From assembly GCF_009650765.1 (NCBI RefSeq), contig NZ_CP045740.1, positions 310,001-374,000 on the forward strand: a stretch of 64,000 nt of DNA. Reading direction: 5' to 3'. Source of the stretch: Streptomyces sp. SUK 48 (GTDB lineage Bacteria; Actinomycetota; Actinomycetes; Streptomycetales; Streptomycetaceae). Of this stretch, positions 28,721-36,887 are shown piece by piece. The notes beneath the pieces are model-generated. The model was not told the origin of the DNA and ran no database searches. It saw nothing but the letters and a program-made list of their open reading frames with translations. Both the position numbers and the translations under genes were made by a program. The number at the start of each line of letters is the position of its first letter. Positions within the stretch are counted from its first letter, which is position 1.

Positions 28721-29251
28721 GTGGATCACTCTCACAGAGATGCGGACGTACAACAGACCGCACAGTCACTGGCGGAGACGGCAGCTGCCGTGATCAGGGT
28801 CGTGACGGATCACCGGGACCTCAGTTTCACCGCGGCCGCCACCCTGGCGCGGCTGGAACGCGAGGGCCCGCTCCGGCTCACGCTCCTCGCGGCGGCGGAG
28901 GGCGTGGCCCAGCCGTCCATGACCCAGTTGGTGCAGCGGCTGGAACGCCAGGACCTGGTCATGCGCGTCGACGACGCGGTGGACGGCCGGGTGACGCTGA
29001 TCGCCGTCACGGACGCCGGGCGGGAGGTGCTCGCCGCCCGCCGCCGGTCGCGCGACGCACGCCTGGCCGACCTGATGGCCACCCTCGCGGACGACGACCG
29101 GCACGCGCTCGCCGACGCCATGCGCGTCGTCGCCCCGCTCGTGCAGCGCATGCTCGCCGACCCCGCCAAGAGCGCTCAGCCCGCGAAGCCTGTCCAGCCC
29201 GCCCAGCCCGCCCTCCTGCCCGAACGGCCTGACACCGGGAGCGACCGATGA
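28721..29251 (+). CDS. MarR-family regulator
   Basis: A 176-residue winged-helix regulator. The DNA-recognition segment is about 58-80 (AAEGVAQPSMTQLVQRLERQ), followed by the wing DAVDGRVTLIAVTDAGREVL. The last 30 residues are a Pro/Ala/Gln-rich tail. The GTG start has AAGGAG (28714-28719). Its stop overlaps the start of the downstream MFS gene as ATGA (29248-29251), so repressor and exporter are translationally coupled, as in many drug-sensing MarR-exporter pairs. The effector is probably a substrate of the exporter. Confidence 0.88.
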   Translation: MDHSHRDADVQQTAQSLAETAAAVIRVVTDHRDLSFTAAATLARLEREGPLRLTLLAAAEGVAQPSMTQLVQRLERQDLVMRVDDAVDGRVTLIAVTDAGREVLAARRRSRDARLADLMATLADDDRHALADAMRVVAPLVQRMLADPAKSAQPAKPVQPAQPALLPERPDTGSDR

Positions 29252-31560
29252 CGACCAAGGAGACCGACCGCATACCCGGCGCCTCCGCGACCGGGCGGCA
29301 CCGCGGGCGCGGATGGATCGGCGCGGACCATCCCGGCTACAAGTGGGTGGCGCTGACCAACACCACGGTGGGCATGCTGATCGCCACGATCAACAGCTCG
29401 ATCGTGCTGATCTCGCTGCCCGGCATCTTCACCGGCATCCGCCTGGACCCGCTGGAGCCCGCCAACGTCAGCTATCTGCTGTGGATGCTGATGGGCTACA
29501 TGCTCGTCACCGCGGTGCTGGTCGTGGCGCTCGGCAGGCTCGGCGACATGATGGGCCGGGTCCGCATCTACAACGCGGGCTTCCTGATCTTCACGATCAC
29601 CTCGGTGATCCTCTCGCTCGACCCCTTCCACGGCGGCAGCGGCGCGCTGTGGCTGATCGGCTGGCGCATCGTGCAGGCCGTCGGCGGTTCGATGCTGATG
29701 GCCAACTCGGCGGCGATCCTGACCGACGCCTTCCCGGCACGCCAGCGCGGTATGGCGCTCGGCGTCAACATGGTGGCCGGTATCGCCGGTTCGTTCCTCG
29801 GCCTGGTGCTCGGCGGTGTGCTGGTCACCTGGAACTGGCGCTCCATCTTCTGGGTCAACGTGCCCATCGGCCTGATCGGCACGGTGTGGGCGTACAAGTC
29901 GCTGCACGAGACCGGCATCCGCAGGCCGGGGCGGATGGACTGGTGGGGCAACATCACCTTCGCCATCGGCCTGACCGCGCTGCTCGCCGGGATCACCTAC
30001 GGCATCCAGCCGTACGGCGGTCACACCATGGGCTGGACCAACCCCTGGGTGCTCGCGGGTCTGATCGGCGGCGCCGTGATGCTCGCCGTCTTCTGCGTCG
30101 TGGAGGCCAAGGTCTCCGAACCCATGTTCCCGCTGCGGCTGTTCCGCGACGCGGCCTTCGCCGGCGGCAACGCCGCGACCCTGCTCGGCGCGATCGCCCG
30201 GGGCGGGCTCCAGTTCATGCTGATCATCTGGCTCCAGGGCATCTGGCTGCCGCTGCACGGCTACGACTACGCCGACACACCCCTGTGGGCGGGCATCTAC
30301 ATGCTTCCGCTGACCATCGGCTTCCTGCTCGCCGGGCCGTTGTCGGGCGCGCTGTCGGACAAGTTCGGGGCGCGGCTGTTCGCGGCGTGCGGCTTCCTGG
30401 TGATGGCGGTGTCGTTCGCCGGGCTGCTGGTCCTGCCCAGCGACTTCTCGTACTGGGTGTTCGCCGCGCTGATCTTCCTCAACGGGCTCGGCGGCGGTCT
30501 GTTCGCCGCCCCCAACACGGCGATCATCATGTCCAGCGTGCCGGCCGACGCCCGCGGCGCGGCATCCGGTATGCGCGCCACCTTCCAGAACGCGGGCATG
30601 GTGCTGTCCATGGGCGTGTTCTTCTCACTCATGGTCGCGGGCCTCGCCGGAACCCTCCCGGACACCCTCACCACCGGGCTGACGGCCCAGGGCGTGCCCG
30701 CGGGCGCCGCGCACACCGTGTCCCAACTCCCGCCGGTCGGCGTCCTGTTCGCCGCGTTCCTCGGCTACAACCCGATCCAGCACCTGCTCGGCCCGGACAT
30801 CCTGAGCCGGCTGTCCCCGTCCGCCGCGGCGCATCTCACCGGCCGCGAGTTCTTCCCCCACCTGATCTCCCAGCCCTTCCACGACGGCCTGGTCGTGGTG
30901 TTCTCCCTCGCCATCGCGATGTCGCTGGCGGCGGCGGGCGCGTCACTGATCCGCGGCCGCCGGCCGGAGCCGGTGCCGGCGGGCGCACCGACCCCGGCAC
31001 CCGTGACGACGGCGCCGGACCCGACTCCGGCCAAGGCCACGGCGCCCGCGGGGGTGCTGCGCGGCCGGGTGTACGACAGCGCCGGCCGGCCCCTCGCACG
31101 CGCGGCCCTCACCCTGGTCGACCGCGCCGGACGGCAGCGGGCGCTGGCCAGCACCGCCGAGGACGGCACGTACGAACTGACGCCGAGGGAGCCCTCGTCG
31201 TACACCCTGGTCGTCTCGGCCACCGGGCACCATCCTCGGGCCGTGCAACTCGACGCCGGTACCGGCCCCGTCGTACCGGACGTCACCCTCGCGGGCCTGG
31301 GCACCGTCCGCGGCACGGTGCGCCACGAGGACACCGGCCGACCGGTCCCGGACGCGAGCGTCACCCTGCTCAGCGCCTCGGGCGAGGTCGTCGCCACGGC
31401 CACCACGGACCCCGACGGCGCCTACACCCTGGGGAACCTGGCCCCGGGCGCCTACACCGTCGTCACCTCCGGCTACGGCCCCGTCCTCGCGGACGTGACC
31501 CTGGACGAGGGCACCTCCCGCGAGGTGGACCTGAACGTAGGTCAACACGACACCGACTGA
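29248..31560 (+). CDS. DHA2-type MFS transporter with two C-terminal beta-sandwich domains
   Basis: A 770-residue fusion. Residues 1-570 form a DHA2 (14-helix) exporter with NTTVGMLIATINSSIVLISL in helix 1, GRLGDMMGRVRIYNAG after helix 2 and the motif C region NMVAGIAGSFLGLVLGGVL. A Pro/Ala-rich linker (about 572-602) leads to two carboxypeptidase-regulatory-like modules (about 605-685, VLRGRVYDSAGRPLARA; and about 690-765, VRGTVRHEDTGRPVPDA). The typical exporter is about 500 residues, so the tail is an addition. With fourteen helices the tail would be cytoplasmic, although such modules are usually extracellular. Translationally coupled to the MarR gene. Confidence 0.88.
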   Translation: MTTKETDRIPGASATGRHRGRGWIGADHPGYKWVALTNTTVGMLIATINSSIVLISLPGIFTGIRLDPLEPANVSYLLWMLMGYMLVTAVLVVALGRLGDMMGRVRIYNAGFLIFTITSVILSLDPFHGGSGALWLIGWRIVQAVGGSMLMANSAAILTDAFPARQRGMALGVNMVAGIAGSFLGLVLGGVLVTWNWRSIFWVNVPIGLIGTVWAYKSLHETGIRRPGRMDWWGNITFAIGLTALLAGITYGIQPYGGHTMGWTNPWVLAGLIGGAVMLAVFCVVEAKVSEPMFPLRLFRDAAFAGGNAATLLGAIARGGLQFMLIIWLQGIWLPLHGYDYADTPLWAGIYMLPLTIGFLLAGPLSGALSDKFGARLFAACGFLVMAVSFAGLLVLPSDFSYWVFAALIFLNGLGGGLFAAPNTAIIMSSVPADARGAASGMRATFQNAGMVLSMGVFFSLMVAGLAGTLPDTLTTGLTAQGVPAGAAHTVSQLPPVGVLFAAFLGYNPIQHLLGPDILSRLSPSAAAHLTGREFFPHLISQPFHDGLVVVFSLAIAMSLAAAGASLIRGRRPEPVPAGAPTPAPVTTAPDPTPAKATAPAGVLRGRVYDSAGRPLARAALTLVDRAGRQRALASTAEDGTYELTPREPSSYTLVVSATGHHPRAVQLDAGTGPVVPDVTLAGLGTVRGTVRHEDTGRPVPDASVTLLSASGEVVATATTDPDGAYTLGNLAPGAYTVVTSGYGPVLADVTLDEGTSREVDLNVGQHDTD

Positions 31561-31575
31561 CGTCCGGTGACCGAA

Positions 31576-31604
31576 GGGGGCGCGGTTCGGAGAACCGCGC
31601 CCCC
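31576..31604 (+). terminator. Strong hairpin terminator
   Basis: A perfect 13-bp stem, GGGGGCGCGGTTC (31576-31588) and GAACCGCGCCCCC (31592-31604), with a GGA loop, 15 bp after the MFS stop. Confidence 0.88.
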
Positions 31605-31789
31605 GCCGCCAAGCGGTGGAGATCGTGTCGCTCGTACGGGTGTAGCGGAGTGTGCGGTCCGTGGCGCGGGAGGGGTTGTCTCGTTCGGCATCTGTGTGAT
31701 GTTCGACATGTGAGCTGATGGAACGGGCAGAAGCGGGCAGCAGTCTCCTTCATTACCCACGCCAACCACCCTCTGCGGCAGGTGATTCG

Positions 31790-32977
31790 ATGACCACGGC
31801 GACGACCCGGGAGCCCCGGACGACGCCGCTCGCCCCGACCGGCACGACGAACGCCCATGTCCCGCCCGCCGCCAATCCCGCCCTTCCGTCCCTGACGGGG
31901 CTGCGGTGGATGGCGGCGCTGCTGGTGTTCGGAACGCATGTCAACAACTTCGGCTACTTCGGTGGCACCGGCGGCCACCTGGTCAACTGGGGGTTCGGCG
32001 CCGGTTCCACCGGGGTGTCGTTCTTCTTCGTCCTGTCGGGATTCGTCCTGACCTGGTCGGCCCGGACCGGTGACAGACCCCTCGCCTTCTGGCGGCGGCG
32101 CATCGCCCGGATCTACCCGGTGCACCTCGTCACCCTCGCCGTGGCCCTGCTGATGGCCCTCACACTGGCGCATCAGGGCAACCCCACGCCCGAGCCGGCG
32201 TTCGCCAACGTCCTGCTGCTGCACTCCTGGTGGCATCCCTGGTGGCAGACGCTCAACCCGGTCAGCTGGTCGCTCGCCTGCGAGGCGTTCTTCTACGCCT
32301 CCTTCCCGCTGCTGATCGTGCTGCTGCGCCGCCTCGGCGCCCGCGCGTCGGCCGCGCTCGGTGCCCTGGCGGCGGCCTCGGTGCTGGTGCTGGCCTGGTC
32401 GGACGCGCACCACTGGTGGACGTACACGCTCTATTCGTTCCCCGCCGCCCGGCTGCCCGAGTTCGTGCTCGGCGCGGTCACCGCCCGGCTGGTGCTGCTC
32501 GGCCGGTGGCGCGGTCCTGGCCTTGAGGCGTCCCTCGCGCTGGCGATCATCGGCTACTTCCTCGTACCCCAGGTCGCCCCCGGCTACTCCGCCACGGTGT
32601 GCACCCTCACCGGGTTCGCGCTGCTCATCCCGGCGGCGGCCGTCGCCGACCTGAACGGGCTGCCGTCCCTGTGGCGGCACCGGCGCCTGGTGCGGCTCGG
32701 GGAACTGTCGTTCGCCTTCTACATGATCCATCTGCTGGTGCTGCGAGCCAGCAGCAATCTCCTGGGCACCAAGCCCCACTTCGGCGCCCTCGCGGGGCTC
32801 GCCGTCACCGCCACCGCGTTCACCGTCTCGCTCGGGCTCTCCTGGGTGCTGTACGAGGCGGTCGAGTGCCCGGCCAGGCGGCTGCTGCTGCGCCGTCGGC
32901 GGTCCACCGTGAAGAAACAGCCGCAGCCCGACTCCGTACCGGCCCGACGCGAGGCCCCCGCGGTCGCGTCGGACTGA
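31790..32977 (+). CDS. Acyltransferase family 3 membrane protein (OafA/YrhL-like)
   Basis: A 395-residue integral membrane acyltransferase with about ten helices. It shows LRWMAALLVFGTHVNNFG near the N-terminus (conserved R and H), the family motif FFFVLSGFVLTW, the arginine-rich loop FWRRRIARIYPVH, SWSLACEAFFYASFP and SFAFYMIHLLVL. These enzymes O-acylate sugars, lipids or antibiotics; the acceptor here is unknown. The N-terminal 45 residues are polar. ATG 31790 is preferred because it has GGCAGGTG upstream; ATG 31718 in frame would add 24 residues. The C-terminal tail is basic and cytoplasmic. Confidence 0.88.
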   Translation: MTTATTREPRTTPLAPTGTTNAHVPPAANPALPSLTGLRWMAALLVFGTHVNNFGYFGGTGGHLVNWGFGAGSTGVSFFFVLSGFVLTWSARTGDRPLAFWRRRIARIYPVHLVTLAVALLMALTLAHQGNPTPEPAFANVLLLHSWWHPWWQTLNPVSWSLACEAFFYASFPLLIVLLRRLGARASAALGALAAASVLVLAWSDAHHWWTYTLYSFPAARLPEFVLGAVTARLVLLGRWRGPGLEASLALAIIGYFLVPQVAPGYSATVCTLTGFALLIPAAAVADLNGLPSLWRHRRLVRLGELSFAFYMIHLLVLRASSNLLGTKPHFGALAGLAVTATAFTVSLGLSWVLYEAVECPARRLLLRRRRSTVKKQPQPDSVPARREAPAVASD

Positions 32978-33062
32978 GGAGAGCGGGCGGAGAGACAGAG
33001 CGGCACGCGGGAAACAGAGGGGCCACGCGGAAACAGTCGAGAAAGTGGCCCCCGGTCGGCGC

Positions 33063-33356
33063 TCAGCGGGCCTTCTGAGGGGTGTGAGCGGGGGCGTCGA
33101 GAGCGAGGGGCGGGGGCCCGGAGAGAGCCCCGCGCCGTCCTCCGGCGCCTCCCCCGGCCGGGACCAGGCCGCGGTCCAGGCGGGACACCAGGCTCTCGTC
33201 CGGCTTCGCCACGAAGAACGGCACCGGTCTGCCCAGGTCCGCGTAGAAATCGTCCGACCAGTCGGCCGCCCCGCCGGTCCAGCGGTCGTGCCCCGGCGCG
33301 AACAGTCCGTCCAGGAGTCGTAGTACGTCCTCCACCGTGCGCGTGCTCCGGTCCAT
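33063..33356 (-). pseudogene. N-terminal half of a SAM methyltransferase, inverted
   Basis: The minus-strand reading starts MDRSTRTVEDVLRLLDGLFA and continues RPVPFFVAKPDESLVSRLDR to GLVPAG at about 33150. This matches the N-terminal region of a class I SAM-dependent methyltransferase family common in Streptomyces. After that the frame runs into unrelated Gly/Arg-rich residues until 33063. The gene's own AGGGAGGG ribosome-binding site is retained (rc of 33361-33368). The missing SAM-binding part lies 80 bp away on the opposite strand. The fragment cannot form the SAM site, so it is non-functional. Confidence 0.75.
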
Positions 33357-33373
33357 CCGGCCCTCCCTCCGAT

Positions 33374-33880
33374 GCGGAGAACCTAGGGACGTACGAGGCC
33401 CGGCACCAGGTCACCGGGGGGGAACCGAGGGCGGTGACGGGCGTCGGGCGGGCCCTGGACCTCGGCTGCGGGCTGGGCCGCAACGCGCTGCTGCTCGCCG
33501 AGCGCCGCTTCGAGGTGGACGCCGTCGACCTCTCCCCCGCCCCGCTCGGCTCTGCCGCGGAGCGGGCGCGGGCGGCGGGTCTCGATGTCCCCTTCTGTGC
33601 GGTGGAACCGGACGGGTGCTTCTCGCTCGTCTGCTTCGCCGCCGGGCGGAGGGGATCGGAGCTCTCGGACGCGGACCTCTACCGCGCGGGCGGCCTGGGC
33701 GGTGGCCTCGCGTACAGCCCCGGGGCGCTGCGCCATGTCTTCTCCGGGCTGGAGGAGATCGAGCTGCGCGCCATGCGGCCCCAGCCACCGGACTCCGCGC
33801 TTTTCGGGGAGCCGTTCCTGTGGACGGCCCTGTTCCGCCGGCCGGCCGGGGGCGTGGCGGATGTGCACCCGCAGGGGTGA
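33374..33880 (+). pseudogene. C-terminal half of the same methyltransferase
   Basis: The plus-strand reading contains the SAM-binding motif I, GRALDLGCGLGRNALLLAE (from about 33449), then FEVDAVDLSP, and ends ALFGEPFLWTALFRRPAGG. The family ordinarily has about 50 residues more between motif II and the LVCFAAG segment; here AGLDVPFCAVEPDG jumps straight to FSLVCFAAG, so an internal deletion is inferred. A GTG at 33434 could start translation, but the N-terminal half lies on the other strand at 33063-33356. The two parts look like one gene broken by a local inversion. Confidence 0.75.
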
Positions 33881-34139
33881 CATTCGCAACAGTCGGGGGA
33901 CTCCGGCGCGATCCGGGGTAGACGGCCCCCCGGCAGCCACGTCGAACGGGCGCGGGCCGCCGCCGGAACGGTCCCGACCGGGTCGGCTGTTGAGGTGAAC
34001 TCGCCGTGAAATACGGAGAGTTGGCACGTCAGCGGCCTGCCCGGGTTGGTCCGCCCCGGCGGTGGGGGCTAGGGTGCCGGAACGGTGAAGATCGGCTGCC
34101 GACCGGCGGCCCCCGGGTGGGCGAGAGGAGAGTGTGACA

Positions 34140-35030
34140 GTGCCGGAGGACCAGGACGCGGCCGCGTCGGCGCCACGATGGGTGGGCTCCTTCCTGGAGC
34201 GACGCCGGGAGCAGATCGCCCAGCGCTGGGCGGACGCTCCCCTGTTCAGGTCGGTGTTCACGGTCTCCCGGGACGAGGCGGTCGAGGCCAGCAGGGCGGT
34301 CGTGGACGCACTGTCCGAGGTGGCCGTCAGCGGGCGCCTGGAAGACACCACCGCCCCCGGCTACGAACCGGTGCGCGAGCAGCTGGGCCGGATGACCCAG
34401 AGCCGGGCCCGCGGCGGCGCCACACCGTCCGGGATCGCCGACGAGGTGGCCGCGCTGCGCGCCCCCGCCGTCGATCTGCTGCGCGAGGAGTTCGCCGACC
34501 CGGCCGCCCCGCGGGCCCAGGAGAGCGTGCTGGCGCTGACCCTGCTGCTGGGCACCCTGCGCCTGGTCGTGATGGAGACCGCCCTGGACGCGGGCGCCGA
34601 GCTGATCGAGCGGCAGCGCCAGCAGCTGCTCGAGGTGACCACCCCCGTGATCAAGCTGTGGGAGGGCACCGTCGCCGTCCCGCTGATCGGGACCCTGGAC
34701 AGCGCCCGCAGCCAGATCGTGATGGAGTCGCTGCTGGAGGCCATCGTCGACCAGCGCGCCCGGTACGCCATCCTGGACATCACCGGGGTGCCCACCGTGG
34801 ACTCGCTGGTGGCGCAGCACCTGATGAAGACGGTGGCCGCGGCGCGCCTGATGGGCGCCGACTGCATCGTCTCCGGCATCCGGCCGGCCATCGCGCAGAC
34901 GATCGTGCAGCTCGGCATCGACCTGGGCTCGGTGCTCACCCGGTCCTCGCTCGCCGACGCCCTGGCCTACGCGCTGAGCCGGCAGGGCATCGAGGTCTCC
35001 CGCGCGCAGACGGGTGCGAACGCCCGGTGA
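34140..35030 (+). CDS. rsbR: RsbR-type stressosome protein with STAS domain
   Basis: A 296-residue co-antagonist of the RsbRST module. The N-terminal helical sensor region (about 1-155) is variable and has no recognised ligand motif; a linker (AELIERQRQQLLEVTTPVI) leads to the C-terminal STAS domain (about 160-275) with IVMESLLEAIVDQRARYAIL and DITGVPTVDSLVAQHL. The threonine and serine in PTVDS are the likely RsbT phosphorylation sites. GTG 34140 is chosen because AGGAG at 34126-34130 has 9-nt spacing; GTG 34134 is closer but also possible. The stop overlaps rsbS as GTGA. RsbR paralogues build the shell that senses stress. Confidence 0.85.
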   Translation: MPEDQDAAASAPRWVGSFLERRREQIAQRWADAPLFRSVFTVSRDEAVEASRAVVDALSEVAVSGRLEDTTAPGYEPVREQLGRMTQSRARGGATPSGIADEVAALRAPAVDLLREEFADPAAPRAQESVLALTLLLGTLRLVVMETALDAGAELIERQRQQLLEVTTPVIKLWEGTVAVPLIGTLDSARSQIVMESLLEAIVDQRARYAILDITGVPTVDSLVAQHLMKTVAAARLMGADCIVSGIRPAIAQTIVQLGIDLGSVLTRSSLADALAYALSRQGIEVSRAQTGANAR

Positions 35031-35407
35031 ACGAACCCGCCCCCGTCCATCCGGCCCCCGTGCCGGTACTCGCCCTGGGCGACATACTGCTCGTCTCGCT
35101 CCAGGGCGAACTGCACGACGGCCTCGCCGAGCAGTTGCAGCAGGACCTCAGCCACCGCATCGCCACCACCGGCGTGGCCGGGGTGGTCATCGACATCTCC
35201 GGAGTGGACATCGTCGACTCCTTCCTCGGCCGGGTGCTCGCGGAGATCGCGTCCACCGCCCGGCTGCTCGCCGCCCGCACCATCCTCGCCGGAATGCGGC
35301 CCGCCGTCGCGATCACCCTGGTCGAACTGGGGCTGGCGCTGCCCGGTCTGACCACCGCGCTGGACGTCGAGCGGGCCATGGAGATCCTGTCCCGGAGGGG
35401 GACATGA
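35027..35407 (+). CDS. rsbS: RsbS-type STAS antagonist
   Basis: A 126-residue single STAS-domain protein. The core VVIDISGVDIVDSFLGRV has the probable phosphoacceptor serine S65 (VDSF), with S58 nearby. In the family, RsbS and RsbR hold the kinase RsbT in the stressosome until phosphorylated. The start is a GTG overlapping the rsbR stop by GTGA (35027-35030), and its own stop overlaps rsbT as ATGA (35404-35407). The length is typical. Confidence 0.88.
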   Translation: MNEPAPVHPAPVPVLALGDILLVSLQGELHDGLAEQLQQDLSHRIATTGVAGVVIDISGVDIVDSFLGRVLAEIASTARLLAARTILAGMRPAVAITLVELGLALPGLTTALDVERAMEILSRRGT

Positions 35408-35853
35408 TGCAGCCGTCCGGCCAGGCGTCCGCGACCCGCGTGCCCATCGGTTCGGACGCGGATCTGTCCTGGGTGCGGCAGCAGGTGCGGCAGTGCGCGG
35501 CGACCCTCGGATTCGGCCTGGTACAGCAGACGAAGCTGGTCACGGCGGCGAGCGAGCTGGCCCGCAACACCCTGGTGCACGGCGGCGGCGGGCACGCGGA
35601 GATCACCCCGCTGGACGACGGCCGCGCCCGCGGCCTGCGGATGAGCTTCGTCGACAGCGGCCCCGGCATCCGCGATCTGGAGCTGGCCATGACCGACGGC
35701 TACACCTCCGGCGGCGGCCTCGGGCTCGGACTCAGCGGTGCCAGACGGCTGGTGCAGGAGTTCAGCGTGGACACGGAGCCGGGCCGGGGCACGACCGTCA
35801 CGGCCGTCGCCTGGGTGACCCAGGTGCCCTCCTCACGATCGGGGCTGGGATGA
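35404..35853 (+). CDS. rsbT: RsbT-type serine kinase/switch protein
   Basis: A 149-residue GHKL-fold kinase. The N box is ELARNTLVHG (E51, N55), the G1 box DSGPGI (84-89) and the G2 box GLGLGLSGARRL. It phosphorylates RsbS and RsbR, is then released and activates a downstream partner phosphatase of the RsbU kind. The two downstream PP2C proteins are the obvious candidates. Both ends overlap neighbours by 4 bp. Confidence 0.9.
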   Translation: MMQPSGQASATRVPIGSDADLSWVRQQVRQCAATLGFGLVQQTKLVTAASELARNTLVHGGGGHAEITPLDDGRARGLRMSFVDSGPGIRDLELAMTDGYTSGGGLGLGLSGARRLVQEFSVDTEPGRGTTVTAVAWVTQVPSSRSGLG

Positions 35854-36887
35854 GCCGCGTCTGGGAGGTACCGGTGCACGACTCCACCCGCGTGCGCGAC
35901 GCCGGTACGGCGGTCCGCGAGGCGTGCGAGCTGGCGGGCCTGGGGCCGGACCGTACGGCGGCCGGGGAGCTGGTGGCCACCGAGCTGGCCACCAATCTGC
36001 TCCGGCACGCGGGCGGCGGCACCCTGCTCGTCAACCTGGTGACACCGCCGTCCGGTACGGGGACCTCGGTACGGCTGTTCGCGCTCGACGACGGGCCGGG
36101 CATCGCCGATGTCACCGCGGCCCTGCGCGACGGCTGCACCACCGCCGGCCCCTCCCTCGGCGCGGGCCTCGGCAGCTGTCTGCGCAACGCCGACGCCTTC
36201 CACCTGTACGGCCCCCCGGGCCGGGGCACGGTGGCGACGGCGCGGATCGACCCGGAGCGCGCGCGGGACCACGAGGCGCCCGAGGGCCCCTCGGCCGGCG
36301 GCGTCGTCGTGTCCCTCGACCGGGCCGAGTCCTGCGGCGACGCCTGGGAGTGCGTGCACCACGAGGGGCTGGTGACCCTGCTGCTCGCGGACGGGCTCGG
36401 ACACGGGCCCAAGGCCGGGCACGCCTCCGGCGCGGCCGTCACCGAGCTGCGGCGGGCCGCGCAGGCGCCGCCCCAGGAACTCCTGCGGCGGCTGCACACC
36501 GCCCTGCGCCCCACCCGGGGAGCCGCGATCGCCGTGGCCCAGCTGGACACCGCGAAGGGGGAACTCACCTTCGCGGGGGTCGGCAACATAGGGGCCCGGC
36601 TGCGCACCTCGCGCGGGTGGACGTCACTGGTGTCGCACCCGGGGATCGTCGGGGCGTACTTCCCGGCCAGCGTCCCCTTGCGCCGGGCACCGTGGGACCG
36701 CGACAGTCTGCTCGTGCTGCACAGTGACGGGCTGCCCAGCCGGTGGACCCCGCCCGAGGACCCCCGGCTGCTCGCCCACGACCCCTCGGTGCTGGCCACG
36801 ACCGTTCTGCGGGACGCGGGCAGTTCCGCCCGACCCCCGCGCGACGACACCAGCGTCGCCGTACTGGCCCCGGACCGGCGCCCATGA
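35850..36887 (+). CDS. ATPase-domain/PP2C-type phosphatase fusion (RsbX-like)
   Basis: A 345-residue fusion. The N-terminal part (about 1-140) is a second GHKL ATPase-like domain with ELVATELATNLLRHAGG and DDGPGI, resembling anti-sigma kinases. The C-terminal part (about 155-345) is a PP2C/SpoIIE-type phosphatase with LADGLGHGPKAGHAS, LVLHSDGLPSRW and the metal-binding DDTSVAVL. In this position it probably resets the stressosome by dephosphorylating RsbS/RsbR, like RsbX, while the ATPase-like part may bind nucleotides or a partner. Both junctions overlap by ATGA. Confidence 0.85.
   Translation: MSRVWEVPVHDSTRVRDAGTAVREACELAGLGPDRTAAGELVATELATNLLRHAGGGTLLVNLVTPPSGTGTSVRLFALDDGPGIADVTAALRDGCTTAGPSLGAGLGSCLRNADAFHLYGPPGRGTVATARIDPERARDHEAPEGPSAGGVVVSLDRAESCGDAWECVHHEGLVTLLLADGLGHGPKAGHASGAAVTELRRAAQAPPQELLRRLHTALRPTRGAAIAVAQLDTAKGELTFAGVGNIGARLRTSRGWTSLVSHPGIVGAYFPASVPLRRAPWDRDSLLVLHSDGLPSRWTPPEDPRLLAHDPSVLATTVLRDAGSSARPPRDDTSVAVLAPDRRP

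Noticed and set aside
33881..34139. SigB-type promoter before the rsb operon
   Set aside because: A GGGTAG occurs near 33916, but no GTTT-like -35 at the right distance could be seen.
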